A stretch of DNA of 64,000 bases from Thermopolyspora flexuosa (GCF_006716785.1 NZ_VFPQ01000001.1:1860001-1924000); one strand, 5' to 3'; positions 28,494-37,117 are shown, counted from the stretch's first letter. Numbers and translations are program-made. Notes: a model not told the origin generated them from the letters alone.

Positions 28494-29650
28494 GGATCCG
28501 GCCGTTCGACCTCGCCCAGGCCGCCGCCGCGGCCGTGGTCGCCGCCCGGCTCGCCCGCGGGCGCCGCCGCCTGCCCCCGCTCGCCGTACCGGACGGGCCC
28601 GCCGGAGGGGTCTCGGTGGTGATCCCGGCCCGCGACGAGGAACACCGCATCGGCCCCTGCCTGCGGGCGGTGCTCGCCGACCCCGACGTGGCCGAGGTGG
28701 TCGTCGTGGACGACGGCTCCCGGGACGGCACGGCCCGCCTCGCCGCCGCGATGGGCGCGCATGTTGTCCGCGGCGCGCCGCTGCCGGACGGCTGGGTCGG
28801 CAAGCAGTGGGCGCTGCGGCAGGGCGTCGCCGCCGCGCGCGGCGGGATCGTCGTCACGCTCGACGCCGACACCCGGCCGCGGCCCGGGCTGTTCGCCGCG
28901 CTCGCCGCCGCCCTCGGCGACGGGCGGGACCTGGTCAGCGCCGGGCCGCGGTTCGTCTGCGACGGGCCGGTCGAGCAGGCGCTGCACGGCGCGTTCCTCG
29001 CCACGCTCGTCTACCGCTTCGGCCCGATCGGCCCGGCCGTACCGCCGCCTCCGCACCGCACCGTGGTGAACGGCCAGTGCCTCGCGTTCCGGCGCGACCG
29101 CATGCTCGCCGACGACGGCTTCGCCCGGGTGCGGGACCGGCTCACCGACGACGTGGCGCTCGCCCGGTGCCTCGCCGCGCGCGGCTGGCGGGTGGCGTTC
29201 CTCGACGCGGGCGGGCTGCTCGAGGTGGACATGCACGACTCGGCGGCCGAGCTGTGGCGTGAGTGGGGCCGGTCGCTGCCGCTGCGTGACGTGACCCCGC
29301 CGGTACGGCAGGCGGCGGACCTGGCCGTGCTGTGGCTCGCCGCGGCGCTGCCGGTGCTGCGGCTCGCCGTGGGCCGCCCCACCCGGCTCGACGCGGCGCT
29401 GCTCGCGGCCCGCTGCCTGCTGAGCGCGGCGCTGCGCGGCAGCTACGCCCGCCCAGGGGCCGGGCTGTGGCTGTCGGCGCTGCTCGACCCGGCCGCCGCG
29501 GTCCGGCTCACCACGGCCACGCTCCGCCCGGTGCGCACCTGGCGTGGCCGCGGCTACCCGCCCGCGCTCACCCGGCCCGCTCGCGGCCGGGCCGCCGTCG
29601 CCGCGCGGCGAGCGCGGCCTGCGCGAACCGGAGCCCGATCAGGCACATGA
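28490..29650 (+). CDS. Family 2 glycosyltransferase, carotenoid-type (CruC/CrtQ-like)
   Basis: A 386-residue membrane-associated GT-A glycosyltransferase. Motifs are VSVVIPARDEEHRI, the nucleotide-sugar DDG (VVVVDDGSRDGT), the LPDGWVGKQWALRQG segment typical of CrtQ/CruC-like enzymes, and DADTRPRPG. Hydrophobic segments lie at the start and from about residue 280. It probably glycosylates the hydroxyl made by CruF. Its last 83 bases overlap the 3' end of the convergent plsY-like gene. The final 40 residues are Arg-rich and may be dispensable. Confidence 0.82.
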   Translation: MRIRPFDLAQAAAAAVVAARLARGRRRLPPLAVPDGPAGGVSVVIPARDEEHRIGPCLRAVLADPDVAEVVVVDDGSRDGTARLAAAMGAHVVRGAPLPDGWVGKQWALRQGVAAARGGIVVTLDADTRPRPGLFAALAAALGDGRDLVSAGPRFVCDGPVEQALHGAFLATLVYRFGPIGPAVPPPPHRTVVNGQCLAFRRDRMLADDGFARVRDRLTDDVALARCLAARGWRVAFLDAGGLLEVDMHDSAAELWREWGRSLPLRDVTPPVRQAADLAVLWLAAALPVLRLAVGRPTRLDAALLAARCLLSAALRGSYARPGAGLWLSALLDPAAAVRLTTATLRPVRTWRGRGYPPALTRPARGRAAVAARRARPARTGARSGT

Positions 29651-30188
29651 GCGCCCCCGTCGCCGCCACCTGCGCCACCGGCGTGAACGGCGCCTGCAGC
29701 ACCGGAAGGGCGAACACCCCGACCCGGGCGCCGGTGGCGAACGAGCGCGTCACCGCCGTCACCACGGCGAGCGCGAGCAGCGCGAGCAGGAACGCGGGCG
29801 GGCAGATCACCGCCATCCCGCCCGCGAAGGCGAGCACCGACCGGCCGCCGCGGAAGCCCGCGAAGGCCGGCCAGGCGTGGCCCACCATCGCCCCGGCCAC
29901 CGCCGCGTACACCGCGGGCACGCTCGCCCCGGCCGGCACGCCGAGCCCGGCCACGTGCCAGCCGCTCACCGCCAGCCCGGCCAGCCCGGCCACGGTGCCC
30001 TTGGCCAGGTCACCGGCGAACACCGGCACCGCCCGCCGCGGGCCGAGCAGCTCCTTCACGTTCCAGAAGCCGGGGTTGCGGTCGCCGGCCTCGCGCGGGT
30101 CCACCCCGTGCGCCCGCGCGACCAGCAGCGCCACCGGCACCGAGCCGACCAGGTAGCCACCGATGCCGGACACCAGCACGTCGATCAT
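29568..30188 (-). CDS. PlsY-like acyl-phosphate acyltransferase (membrane)
   Basis: A 206-residue protein with five to seven helices and the three PlsY motifs: GYLVGSVPVALL with RNPGFWNV (37-44; canonical form GN-G-TN), GDLAKGTVAGL near 59, and GHAWPAFAGFRGGRSV near 104. PlsY transfers an acyl group from acyl-phosphate to glycerol-3-phosphate. The motif 1 change and its position between carotenoid genes, with a plsX-like gene nearby, suggest a paralogue that acylates another acceptor such as a carotenoid glycoside. A housekeeping role remains possible. The start region overlaps the divergent crtA-like gene by 26 bp. Confidence 0.75.
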   Translation of the reverse strand: MIDVLVSGIGGYLVGSVPVALLVARAHGVDPREAGDRNPGFWNVKELLGPRRAVPVFAGDLAKGTVAGLAGLAVSGWHVAGLGVPAGASVPAVYAAVAGAMVGHAWPAFAGFRGGRSVLAFAGGMAVICPPAFLLALLALAVVTAVTRSFATGARVGVFALPVLQAPFTPVAQVAATGALMCLIGLRFAQAALAARRRRPGRERAG

Positions 30189-30879
30189 CGCGTCGTTCCA
30201 CCTCGTTCGCTACGCGGACCTGCGCGGCATGCGGCAGGCCGCCTTCGACCGCCCGGTCCTGCGGGCCGTCGACGGGCTGCGGTTCTGGCGGCTGCTCGGC
30301 ACCGGCCGCGGCGCATCGATGACCCTCGGCGCCGACCTGCGCCGCTGGGCCTTGTTCGCGGTGTGGCGGCACCCTGACGACCTGGACGCGTTCCTGCGCC
30401 GCTCGCCGATCGCCGCCCGCTGGCGGGACGAGGCCGTCGAGCTGTGGCAGGTACGGCTGGCGCCGCTGTCCTCGCGCGGCCGGTGGGGCGGGGTGGACCC
30501 GTTCGCCGGTGCCGTACCGCCCGCCGTGCCGGAGGGCGAGGAGCCCGAGGGGCCGGTCGCCGTGCTCACCCGGGCGACGATCCGGCTCACCCGGCTGGCC
30601 GCGTTCTACCGCGCCGTGCCCGAGGTCGACCGGACGCTGCACGCGCAGGAGGGGCGGCTCGCCTCGGTCGGCATCGGCGAGTGGCCGGTCGCCCGGCAGG
30701 CCACCTTCTCGCTGTGGCGGGACGGCGCGGCCGCCACCGCGTTCGCCTACCGCACCGCGGCCCACGCCGACGTCATCCGCCGCGTCCGGGCCCGCGACTG
30801 GTACGCCGAGGAGCTGTTCGCCCGATTTGTCCCGTTCGGCAGTGAGGGCACCTGGGACGGCCGGGACCCGCTGCGCTGA
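30163..30879 (+). CDS. CrtA-like (spheroidene monooxygenase family) protein
   Basis: A 238-residue heme-dependent monooxygenase relative of CrtA. The family signature is SFHLVRYADLRGM...LRFWRLLGTGRGASM, followed by RRWALFAVW, with a C-terminal RARDWYAEELFARFVPFGSEGTW. CrtA introduces a keto group at C-2 of carotenoids already hydroxylated or methoxylated at C-1, which fits a product of the CruF-like enzyme. ATG 30163 lies inside the 5' end of the divergent plsY-like gene; no other good start is available before codon 23. Confidence 0.78.
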   Translation: MPDTSTSIIASFHLVRYADLRGMRQAAFDRPVLRAVDGLRFWRLLGTGRGASMTLGADLRRWALFAVWRHPDDLDAFLRRSPIAARWRDEAVELWQVRLAPLSSRGRWGGVDPFAGAVPPAVPEGEEPEGPVAVLTRATIRLTRLAAFYRAVPEVDRTLHAQEGRLASVGIGEWPVARQATFSLWRDGAAATAFAYRTAAHADVIRRVRARDWYAEELFARFVPFGSEGTWDGRDPLR

Positions 30880-30896
30880 CCCGGCCCGCCGTACGG

Positions 30897-31835
30897 TCAC
30901 GGCCGCTGCGGGGCCGCGACGCCCGCGAGGTCGTGCGCCACCACGCAGGCCCGGGCGATCGCCTCGGCGGTGGAGGAGCCGTGCGCGACCACCACGGTGC
31001 CGCGCAGCCCGAGCAGCGCGGCCCCGCCGTGGGTGCGCGGATCGTAGCGGGCCCGCACCGGCGCGAGCGCGGACGGCGCGGCGATGCCCGCCGCGGCGAC
31101 CATGCCGAGCGTGGTGCGCACGCACCCCTCCACGGTCTTGAGCACCACGTTGCCGGTGAACCCGTCGGTGACGATCACGTCCACCGTCCCGGCCGTCACG
31201 TCGTACCCCTCGACCAGCCCGGCGAAGCGCAGCGGCGCCGCGGCGAGCAGCGGCGCGGCGTGCCGGACGAGGTGGTCGCCCTTGCCCGGCTCCGACCCGA
31301 TCGACAGCAGCCCGGCGACCGGCGCGTCGATGCCGAGCACGCGGCGCGCGTAGTCCACGCCGAGCAGCGCGAACCGCCGGAGCATCGCGGGCGTGGGATC
31401 GGCGGTCGCCCCGGCGTCGACGAGCACGCTCACCTTGTCCCCGGCCTGGGGGAGGGCGACGGCGAGCGCGGGCCGCTCGACGCCCTCGGCGCAGCCGATG
31501 TCGCGGATCGCCAGCGTCACCACCGCGCCGGTGGAGCCCGCCGACACCAGCGCGGCCGCCTCGCCCCGCCGTACCAGGTCGCAGCCGACCGCGATGCTCG
31601 AGGCCGGGCTCGCGTGCGGCCCGCGTTCGGTCATCGGCACCACGTCCGGCGCGTGCACCACGGGGATCTCGCCGGCCGCGTCGTGGCCGCGCAGCAGCGG
31701 CAGCAGCACCTCCCCGCGCCCGGCGAGCAGCACGGGCACCCCGTGCGCCCGGTGCGCCAGCACGGCCCCCGCGACGGCCTCGGCCGGACCGTGGTCGCCG
31801 CCCATGCCGTCGAGGACGACCGGCCGCGTGCTCAC
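30897..31835 (-). CDS. PlsX-like phosphate acyltransferase
   Basis: A 312-residue relative of PlsX, which makes acyl-phosphate from acyl-ACP and phosphate. Family features are VVLDGMGGDHGPAEAVAGA at the N-terminus, ASSIAVGCDLVRRGEAAALVSAGSTGAVV, LSIGSEPGKGDHLV and DVIVTDGFTGNVVLKTVEG. The GTG start at 31835 overlaps the crtB stop (GTGA), a sign of direct coupling with carotenoid synthesis. Housekeeping plsX usually lies beside rpmF and fabD-type genes, which are absent here. Confidence 0.8.
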   Translation of the reverse strand: MSTRPVVLDGMGGDHGPAEAVAGAVLAHRAHGVPVLLAGRGEVLLPLLRGHDAAGEIPVVHAPDVVPMTERGPHASPASSIAVGCDLVRRGEAAALVSAGSTGAVVTLAIRDIGCAEGVERPALAVALPQAGDKVSVLVDAGATADPTPAMLRRFALLGVDYARRVLGIDAPVAGLLSIGSEPGKGDHLVRHAAPLLAAAPLRFAGLVEGYDVTAGTVDVIVTDGFTGNVVLKTVEGCVRTTLGMVAAAGIAAPSALAPVRARYDPRTHGGAALLGLRGTVVVAHGSSTAEAIARACVVAHDLAGVAAPQRP

Positions 31836-32812
31836 CGCACGTCCACCACCGCGCGCAGCTCGGCCCGGCCCGCCTCGGCCGACCGCAGCAGGTGCCGGGC
31901 GAACGTGGCGAGCCTGCGCCGCCGCGGCACCCGGGCCCGCCGTTCCAGCACCGCGAACCCGCTGCGCTCGATCTCGGCGAGGATGCCGCCGTACAGCTCC
32001 TTCGCGGCCCGGATGCACGGCCGCGACGACGGGATGAGCAGCTCGATCCCGGGCTCGGCGGCCCGGTAGTGCGCGTGCGCCCGCTCCGCCTCGAAGGCGA
32101 GCAGCTCGCGTACGGCCCGCCCGGTGGTCGGTTGCCGCAGGTCGTCCTCGGTCACCCCGAACGCGGCCATGTCCTGCAGCGGCAGGTAGATGCGGCCCCG
32201 GGCGAGGTCCTCGGCCACGTCCCGCAGGAAGTTGGTGAGCTGGAAGGCGAGCCCGAGCTGCCGGGCCGGTTCGCGGGCCGCCTCCTCCGCGCCCGGCACC
32301 GTCTCCAGGATCGGCAGCATCATCGTGCCGATCGCCGCAGCCGAGCCCGCCATGTAGCCGAGCAGGTCCTCGTAGGTGGGGTAGCGGGTGACCGTGAGGT
32401 CGGCCCGCATCGCGCCGAGGAACGCGGCGATGTCCCCGTGGTCGATGCCGAACGACCGCACCGTGTGCAGGAACGCGGGCAGCACCGGATCCCGCACCGG
32501 CTCCCCGGCGAGCCCGGCCGTCACCTCGGCGGTGAGCGCGTCCAGGGCCCGCGCCCGGTCGGCGAGCTCCCGGTGCCCGTCGACGATCTCGTCGGCGTAC
32601 CGCGCGAAGCCGTACAGCGCGTGCACGTGGCGGCGTTTCCACGCGGGCAGCAGCCGGGTGGCGAGGTAGTAGGACCGGCCGTACCGGGCGTGCAGCCTCC
32701 GGCAGCGCTCGTAGCTGGCCGTCAGCGTCACCGCGGCCCCCGCACCACGGCCATCGCCCCCTCCGTCCGGGCCTCCGGCCCGGCGCGCGACCGTACGCTC
32801 CCCTGGCGGCAT
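31832..32812 (-). CDS. crtB: Phytoene synthase
   Basis: A squalene/phytoene synthase family enzyme condensing two geranylgeranyl diphosphates. The two aspartate-rich motifs are ARYADEIVD (about residues 71-78) and NFLRDVAEDLARGRIYLP. ATG 32812 has GGAGG five bases upstream and gives 326 residues; a GTG at 32731 would give 299 residues, nearer the family mean. It is followed by plsX with a four-base overlap. No geranylgeranyl diphosphate synthase is present in the window. Confidence 0.88.
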   Translation of the reverse strand: MPPGERTVARRAGGPDGGGDGRGAGAAVTLTASYERCRRLHARYGRSYYLATRLLPAWKRRHVHALYGFARYADEIVDGHRELADRARALDALTAEVTAGLAGEPVRDPVLPAFLHTVRSFGIDHGDIAAFLGAMRADLTVTRYPTYEDLLGYMAGSAAAIGTMMLPILETVPGAEEAAREPARQLGLAFQLTNFLRDVAEDLARGRIYLPLQDMAAFGVTEDDLRQPTTGRAVRELLAFEAERAHAHYRAAEPGIELLIPSSRPCIRAAKELYGGILAEIERSGFAVLERRARVPRRRRLATFARHLLRSAEAGRAELRAVVDVR

Positions 32813-32949
32813 GCTGACCTCCGGCATCCCCCGTCGGACATCGCGCGCCCGGCCCCGGCGTGCGGCGGGCGCGTATCCCGGTACTTCCCGCCGCTCGCCG
32901 CGATATGTACGGCTCGCCGTCACCCAGCGGTCGCCTGATGCGCCGCCCA

Positions 32950-32962
32950 CATTTGCGTAACT
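32950..32962 (+). promoter_or_regulatory. 13-base motif shared with the GH87 promoter region
   Basis: CATTTGCGTAACT occurs here and again exactly at 52291-52303, in both cases upstream of a plus-strand gene for a large secreted carbohydrate-active protein (33315 and 52377). Its core TTTGCGTAA also occurs on the minus strand at 57633-57641, before the LacI gene at 56563. This suggests a shared regulator site. Confidence 0.4.
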
Positions 32963-32997
32963 TGTCGCATCTATCCCTGATCACCGTTATTCGGATC

Positions 32998-33026
32998 TTG
33001 TCAATGTTAGCGTTATCACTTACTTT
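32998..33026 (+). promoter_or_regulatory. Promoter with LacI-type operator in the spacer
   Basis: TTGTCA (32998-33003) and TACTTT (33021-33026) are separated by 17 bp. Within the spacer, 33005-33018 reads TGTTAGCGTTATCA, an imperfect dyad like LacI-family sites and similar to the one at 35560-35573. It lies in an AT-rich patch unlike its surroundings. The distance to the esterase start is about 290 bp, so the leader would be long; 33027-33314 shows no other gene. Confidence 0.45.
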
Positions 33027-33314
33027 CGGGACTAACCGATAACCACTGTTTGCTGTGAAGTCGGCGGGCGGCCGGCGCGTCGGCGGCGCCGCCGTACCGG
33101 AATCCAGAGGCCGGTCCCGCACGGCCACCGAAACGTGCTCAACGGCGCGACCGAGGCGTCACGCCGGCATGCCGCCAGGTGAGTGACGTGCGCCTGGCGT
33201 CCCGGGGAGAGCGACGACGGACGGAGGTGCAGGCGCAGGGGTCACGGCATATCCGCCGCTGAATCGAACCGGCGGTCGAGCGACATCACCGGCCGACCAG
33301 CAAGGGAGATTCGA

Positions 33315-35495
33315 ATGCCAGCGTTATCGTGTCACGGCGTCGTGCGCGCCGATAGGCTCCGCCGGTTTCCGGCGGTGATCCTCGCAGGAGTCCTGATGAT
33401 CGCGGCAGTGGTGTTTCCGCAACGTCCGGTGGCCGCGGACACCCCGTGGCTGACCGTCTCCGAGGACGGCTTCGCCTCGTTCACCGTCCCGGCGGCCTAC
33501 ATCGAGCAGCAGGCCGGACAGGTCTCGCAGGTGGTCGTCGAGGGGAACTTCGGGCCCTCGTTCACGTGGGCGGAGTACGGCCTGACCCGGTGGGGCGACG
33601 TCTGGTCGGGCGTCCTCGGCCCGCTGCCGCCGGGGCTGTACCACTACCAGATCACCGCCGACGACACCAAGAGCCTTAAGGATCCGACGAACGACACCCG
33701 CGTGGCGTCGAAGCCCCTGTGGAGCGCCTTCTTCGTGCGGGGCGACGCGTCGCGCCTGCTCGAGGACGCGCCCGAGGGCAGCCGCGGCAAGGTCGAGACC
33801 CTGACCTACCGCGCCGGGCGCGAGGAGCGGTCGGTGCTGGTGTGGACCCCGCCGGGCCACTCCGCCAAGGGCCCCAAGCCACTGCCCGTGCTCTACCTGC
33901 GCACCGGCGCCGGCGGCAGCGCCACCGACTGGGCCGATCTGGCGCGTGCCCCGCAGATCCTCGACAACCTGACCGCGCGCAAGGCGATCGAGCCGATGGT
34001 CGTGGTGTTCGACGGCGACGGCCCGGACGACCGCAAGGCGTTCGACGACCTGCGTAAGGCGGTCGCCCACCGCTACCGCGTCCACCAGGACCCGGCGCAC
34101 CAGGCGATCGCGGGTACGGCCGAGGGCGGCACGTGGGCGCTGCGCACCGGGCTCTCCCGGCCGGGCGGGTTCGGCTACGTCGGCTCGTTCTCCGGCCTGG
34201 CCACCGAGGCCGGCGGCAAGCCCGACGCGCACGCGATCAACCGCACCGTGAAGCTGCTGCGCCTGTACACGGGCAACGTGACCGACCCCGCGTACAACGC
34301 GACCGTCCGGCTGACCAGGGCGCTCGACCGCGCCGGCGTGCGGTACGGGTTCGACGGGGTCAACCCCGACGCCGGCGGGAACTGGCACGCCTGGCGGGAG
34401 AACCTCATCGACTTCCTGCCGCGGCTGTTCCGCAAGGCCGCCGACAACGGCCCGAGCCCCGGCCACGGCAGGCTGAAGGGCGAGTTCGTCCCGCCCAAGC
34501 CCGGCACCACGCCGACCCCGTTCGTGTCCGAGGACGGCTTCGTCACCTTCGACACCCCGGCCGGGTACAGCGGCGCCCGGCACGTCACGGTGTGGGCGAA
34601 CTGGGGCCCCAACGGGAGCTGGCTGCGCGTCCCGATGACCCGGGCCGGCGACCGGTGGCGGGTGACCGTCGGCCCCCTCGAGCCGTGGTTCTACTACTAC
34701 CAGTTCTTCGTCGACCTCAAGCAGGTCAAGGACACCGCGAACCCGACGAAGATCACCTCCGAGCCGACCTGGAGCACCTTCCTCGTCAAGGGTGAGCGGG
34801 CACGCCTCGTGACCGACGTCCCCAAGGGCAAGGGCGGCAAGGTCGAGAGCCTGACCTACCGCAGCAACGTGGTCAACGAGGAGCGCACCGCGCTGGTGTG
34901 GCTTCCGCCCGGGTACGACCCGCGGCGCGCCGAGCCGTACCCCGTGCTCTACCTGCAGCACGGCGGCGGCCAGAGCTACACCGACTGGGTGGAGATGGGG
35001 CGCGCCAAGCAGATCCTCGACAACCTGTTCCTCGACGGGAAGCTGGTGCCGATGGTCGTGGTGATGGGCAACGGCAACGTGCCCGACTTCACCCGGGAGC
35101 TGCTGGAGAACATCGTCCCCGCGGCCCGCGACCGCTACCACGTCTCCGGCGACCCGGCGCGGCAGGCACTCGCCGGGCTGTCGATGGGAGGTGCGCAGAC
35201 GCTCGAGGTGCTCAAGGCGCGGCCGGGCACCTTCGGCTACGTCGCGGCGTTCTCGTCCTGGTTCGGCCCCGCCGACGGCGTCGACGTGGACGCGATCAAC
35301 AACGGGACGAAGCTGCTCCGGCTGTACGTCGGCGACCAGTCGGACTTCGTGTACCCGCTGTTCATGCAGTCCCTCGCCACGCTGGACGAGCTCGGCATCC
35401 GGTACGAGTTCGACGGGCCCACCCCGGGCCCGCACGGCTGGGACGTGTGGCAGAAGAACCTCATCGACCTGGCGCCGCGGCTGTTCCGGCGCTAG
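33315..35495 (+). CDS. Secreted tandem esterase (CE1/feruloyl-esterase-like), first module inactive
   Basis: A 726-residue secreted protein with a signal peptide (about residues 1-41). It is an internal duplication: an E-set/CBM48-like domain (about 45-150) plus alpha/beta-hydrolase esterase domain (155-375), then the same pair again (about 400-490 and 510-726). The second esterase has the nucleophile motif GLSMGG (Ser623), oxyanion segment LQHGGG and catalytic His707 (PGPHGW). In the first module these read GTAEGG (Ala269), LRTGAG and Gly355, so it is probably non-catalytic. Such enzymes remove acetyl or feruloyl groups from xylan. ATG 33315 has AAGGGAG upstream. It lies upstream of an oligosaccharide importer. 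Confidence 0.82.
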   Translation: MPALSCHGVVRADRLRRFPAVILAGVLMIAAVVFPQRPVAADTPWLTVSEDGFASFTVPAAYIEQQAGQVSQVVVEGNFGPSFTWAEYGLTRWGDVWSGVLGPLPPGLYHYQITADDTKSLKDPTNDTRVASKPLWSAFFVRGDASRLLEDAPEGSRGKVETLTYRAGREERSVLVWTPPGHSAKGPKPLPVLYLRTGAGGSATDWADLARAPQILDNLTARKAIEPMVVVFDGDGPDDRKAFDDLRKAVAHRYRVHQDPAHQAIAGTAEGGTWALRTGLSRPGGFGYVGSFSGLATEAGGKPDAHAINRTVKLLRLYTGNVTDPAYNATVRLTRALDRAGVRYGFDGVNPDAGGNWHAWRENLIDFLPRLFRKAADNGPSPGHGRLKGEFVPPKPGTTPTPFVSEDGFVTFDTPAGYSGARHVTVWANWGPNGSWLRVPMTRAGDRWRVTVGPLEPWFYYYQFFVDLKQVKDTANPTKITSEPTWSTFLVKGERARLVTDVPKGKGGKVESLTYRSNVVNEERTALVWLPPGYDPRRAEPYPVLYLQHGGGQSYTDWVEMGRAKQILDNLFLDGKLVPMVVVMGNGNVPDFTRELLENIVPAARDRYHVSGDPARQALAGLSMGGAQTLEVLKARPGTFGYVAAFSSWFGPADGVDVDAINNGTKLLRLYVGDQSDFVYPLFMQSLATLDELGIRYEFDGPTPGPHGWDVWQKNLIDLAPRLFRR

Positions 35496-35517
35496 GCCGG
35501 GCCCGCCCGCGCCCCCT

Positions 35518-35553
35518 CCCCGGTGCCGCCGTCTCCGCGCGGTGGCACCGGGG
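35518..35553 (+). terminator. Hairpin terminator after the esterase gene
   Basis: CCCCGGTGCC (35518-35527) pairs perfectly with GGCACCGGGG (35544-35553) across a 16-nt loop. It starts 23 bp after the esterase stop and just before the operator of the next operon, so the two are likely separate transcripts. Confidence 0.6.
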
Positions 35554-35559
35554 ACCGGA

Positions 35560-35573
35560 TGTTAACGCTCACA
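35560..35573 (+). promoter_or_regulatory. LacI-type operator before the first ABC importer
   Basis: TGTTAACGCTCACA is an imperfect 14-bp dyad (five of seven pairs) resembling the TGTTAACGTTAACA type of LacI-family sites. It lies 117 bp before the substrate-binding protein gene and resembles the site at 33005-33018, so the esterase and importer may share a regulator. Confidence 0.45.
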
Positions 35574-35689
35574 TTCGATCGGGTGGACGAGGGCGCCGGT
35601 CGCGGCACCGGCGTCCCTCGCCCACCGGCCGCCCGCCCGGCCTCGGCGGCGGCGCACGGTCCCGGGTGCGCCGCGATCCCGGAGGGGAG

Positions 35690-37045
35690 ATGACCGTGAA
35701 GAGGAGAAGACTGCGCCACGCGATGGCGATGGTGGCCGCCGCGACCGCGCTCGCCGCCTGCTCCGCCGGCGGCGGGGAGCCGGGCGCCGGCAAGGCGAGC
35801 AACTGCACGAACGAGATCCCCAAGAAGAACCTGCCGGTCGTGACGATGTGGGGCTGGTACCCGAACATGAACCTCGTCGTCGACAACTTCAACCGGCTCA
35901 ACGACGAGGTGCAGGTCTGCTGGACCAACGTCGGCCAGGGCGGCGACGAGTACGACAAGTTCCAGACCGCGATCACGGCGGGCTCCGGCGCGCCCGACGT
36001 GATCATGATCGAGATGGACCGCATCCCCACGTTCCAGATCCAGAACGCCCTCGTCGACATCCGGCGGTACGGCTACGAGCAGGTGAAGGAGAACTACGGC
36101 GAGGGCGCGTGGAAGGACGTCTCGGTCGGGGACGCGATCTACGGCGTGCCGGTCGACGGCGGCCCGGTGGCGATGATCTACCGCAAGGACATCTTCGAGA
36201 AGTACGGCATCACGCCGCCCAAGACCTGGGCCGAGTACGAGCAGGCCGCGCAGAAGGTGAAGGACGCGGGCGGGCCGCTCTTCGGCGACTTCGCCGCGAA
36301 CGTCTCGGCCCTCACCATGGCGCTCCAGATCCAGAAGGGCGCCAACCCGTTCACCTACGACCCGACCCAGCCGAGGACGATCGGCATCCGGCTCAACGAC
36401 CAGGCGTCCAAGGACGTGCTCGCGTACTGGGAACGCCTCGTCCGCAAGGGCCTGGTGGGCACCGAGGACCAGTTCACCCCCGAGTACATCTCCGGCGTCA
36501 TCAACGGCCGGTACGCGACGTACATCTCGGCGGCCTGGGCGCCCGGCTACCTCACCGGCGCCGGGGTCGGCCAGGGCGAGGACACCGGCAAGTGGGCGGT
36601 CGCGCCGCTGCCGCAGTGGGACCCCGACAACCCGGTGCAGGTGAACTGGGGCGGGTCGGCGTTCTCGGTGACGAGCCAGGCGAAGAACCCCGAGCTCGCC
36701 GCGAAGGTGGCCTACGGCCTGTACGCCGACGACGAGTCGCTCAGCCACGGCTGGAAGAACCAGATCATCTTCCCGCTCAACCTCAAGGCGCTGAACAGCC
36801 CCGAGTTCGTCGACCACAAGGTGCCGTTCTTCGACGGGCAGCAGGCGAACAAGGAGGTGTACGTCCCCGCGGCCAACGCCTACCAGGGCGTCACCTACAG
36901 CCCGTTCGGCCAGTACTACTTCGACGCGATGACGAAGCAGGTCAGCGCGCTCATCCAGGGCTCGGTCACCGCCGAGCAGGCCGCCGACCGGCTCCACGAG
37001 GACGTCGTGACCTACGCCAGGGAGCAGGGTTTCACCGTCCAGTGA
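35690..37045 (+). CDS. Sugar ABC transporter substrate-binding lipoprotein (CUT1)
   Basis: A 451-residue extracellular solute-binding protein of family 1. A basic N-terminus (MTVKRRRLRHAMAM) leads into a signal peptide with lipobox ALAAC, so it is anchored as a lipoprotein. VDGGPVAMIYRKDIFEKYGI and PKTWAEYEQAA are typical of oligosaccharide binders. GGAGG lies just before ATG 35690; the GTG two codons on is an alternative. Two permease genes follow, but no ATPase gene. The substrate is probably a plant oligosaccharide, judged by the esterase upstream. Confidence 0.88.
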   Translation: MTVKRRRLRHAMAMVAAATALAACSAGGGEPGAGKASNCTNEIPKKNLPVVTMWGWYPNMNLVVDNFNRLNDEVQVCWTNVGQGGDEYDKFQTAITAGSGAPDVIMIEMDRIPTFQIQNALVDIRRYGYEQVKENYGEGAWKDVSVGDAIYGVPVDGGPVAMIYRKDIFEKYGITPPKTWAEYEQAAQKVKDAGGPLFGDFAANVSALTMALQIQKGANPFTYDPTQPRTIGIRLNDQASKDVLAYWERLVRKGLVGTEDQFTPEYISGVINGRYATYISAAWAPGYLTGAGVGQGEDTGKWAVAPLPQWDPDNPVQVNWGGSAFSVTSQAKNPELAAKVAYGLYADDESLSHGWKNQIIFPLNLKALNSPEFVDHKVPFFDGQQANKEVYVPAANAYQGVTYSPFGQYYFDAMTKQVSALIQGSVTAEQAADRLHEDVVTYAREQGFTVQ

Positions 37046-37117
37046 CGCCACGGGCGGGCCGGACGCCCCGGCCGCCCGGCCCGCCCGCGATCCCCCGCAT
37101 CGACCCCGGAGCCCCAC

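Noticed and set aside
33324-35435. A 703-codon minus-strand frame opposite the esterase gene
   Set aside because: No start signal and no recognisable motif; the plus-strand frame encodes a duplicated esterase.
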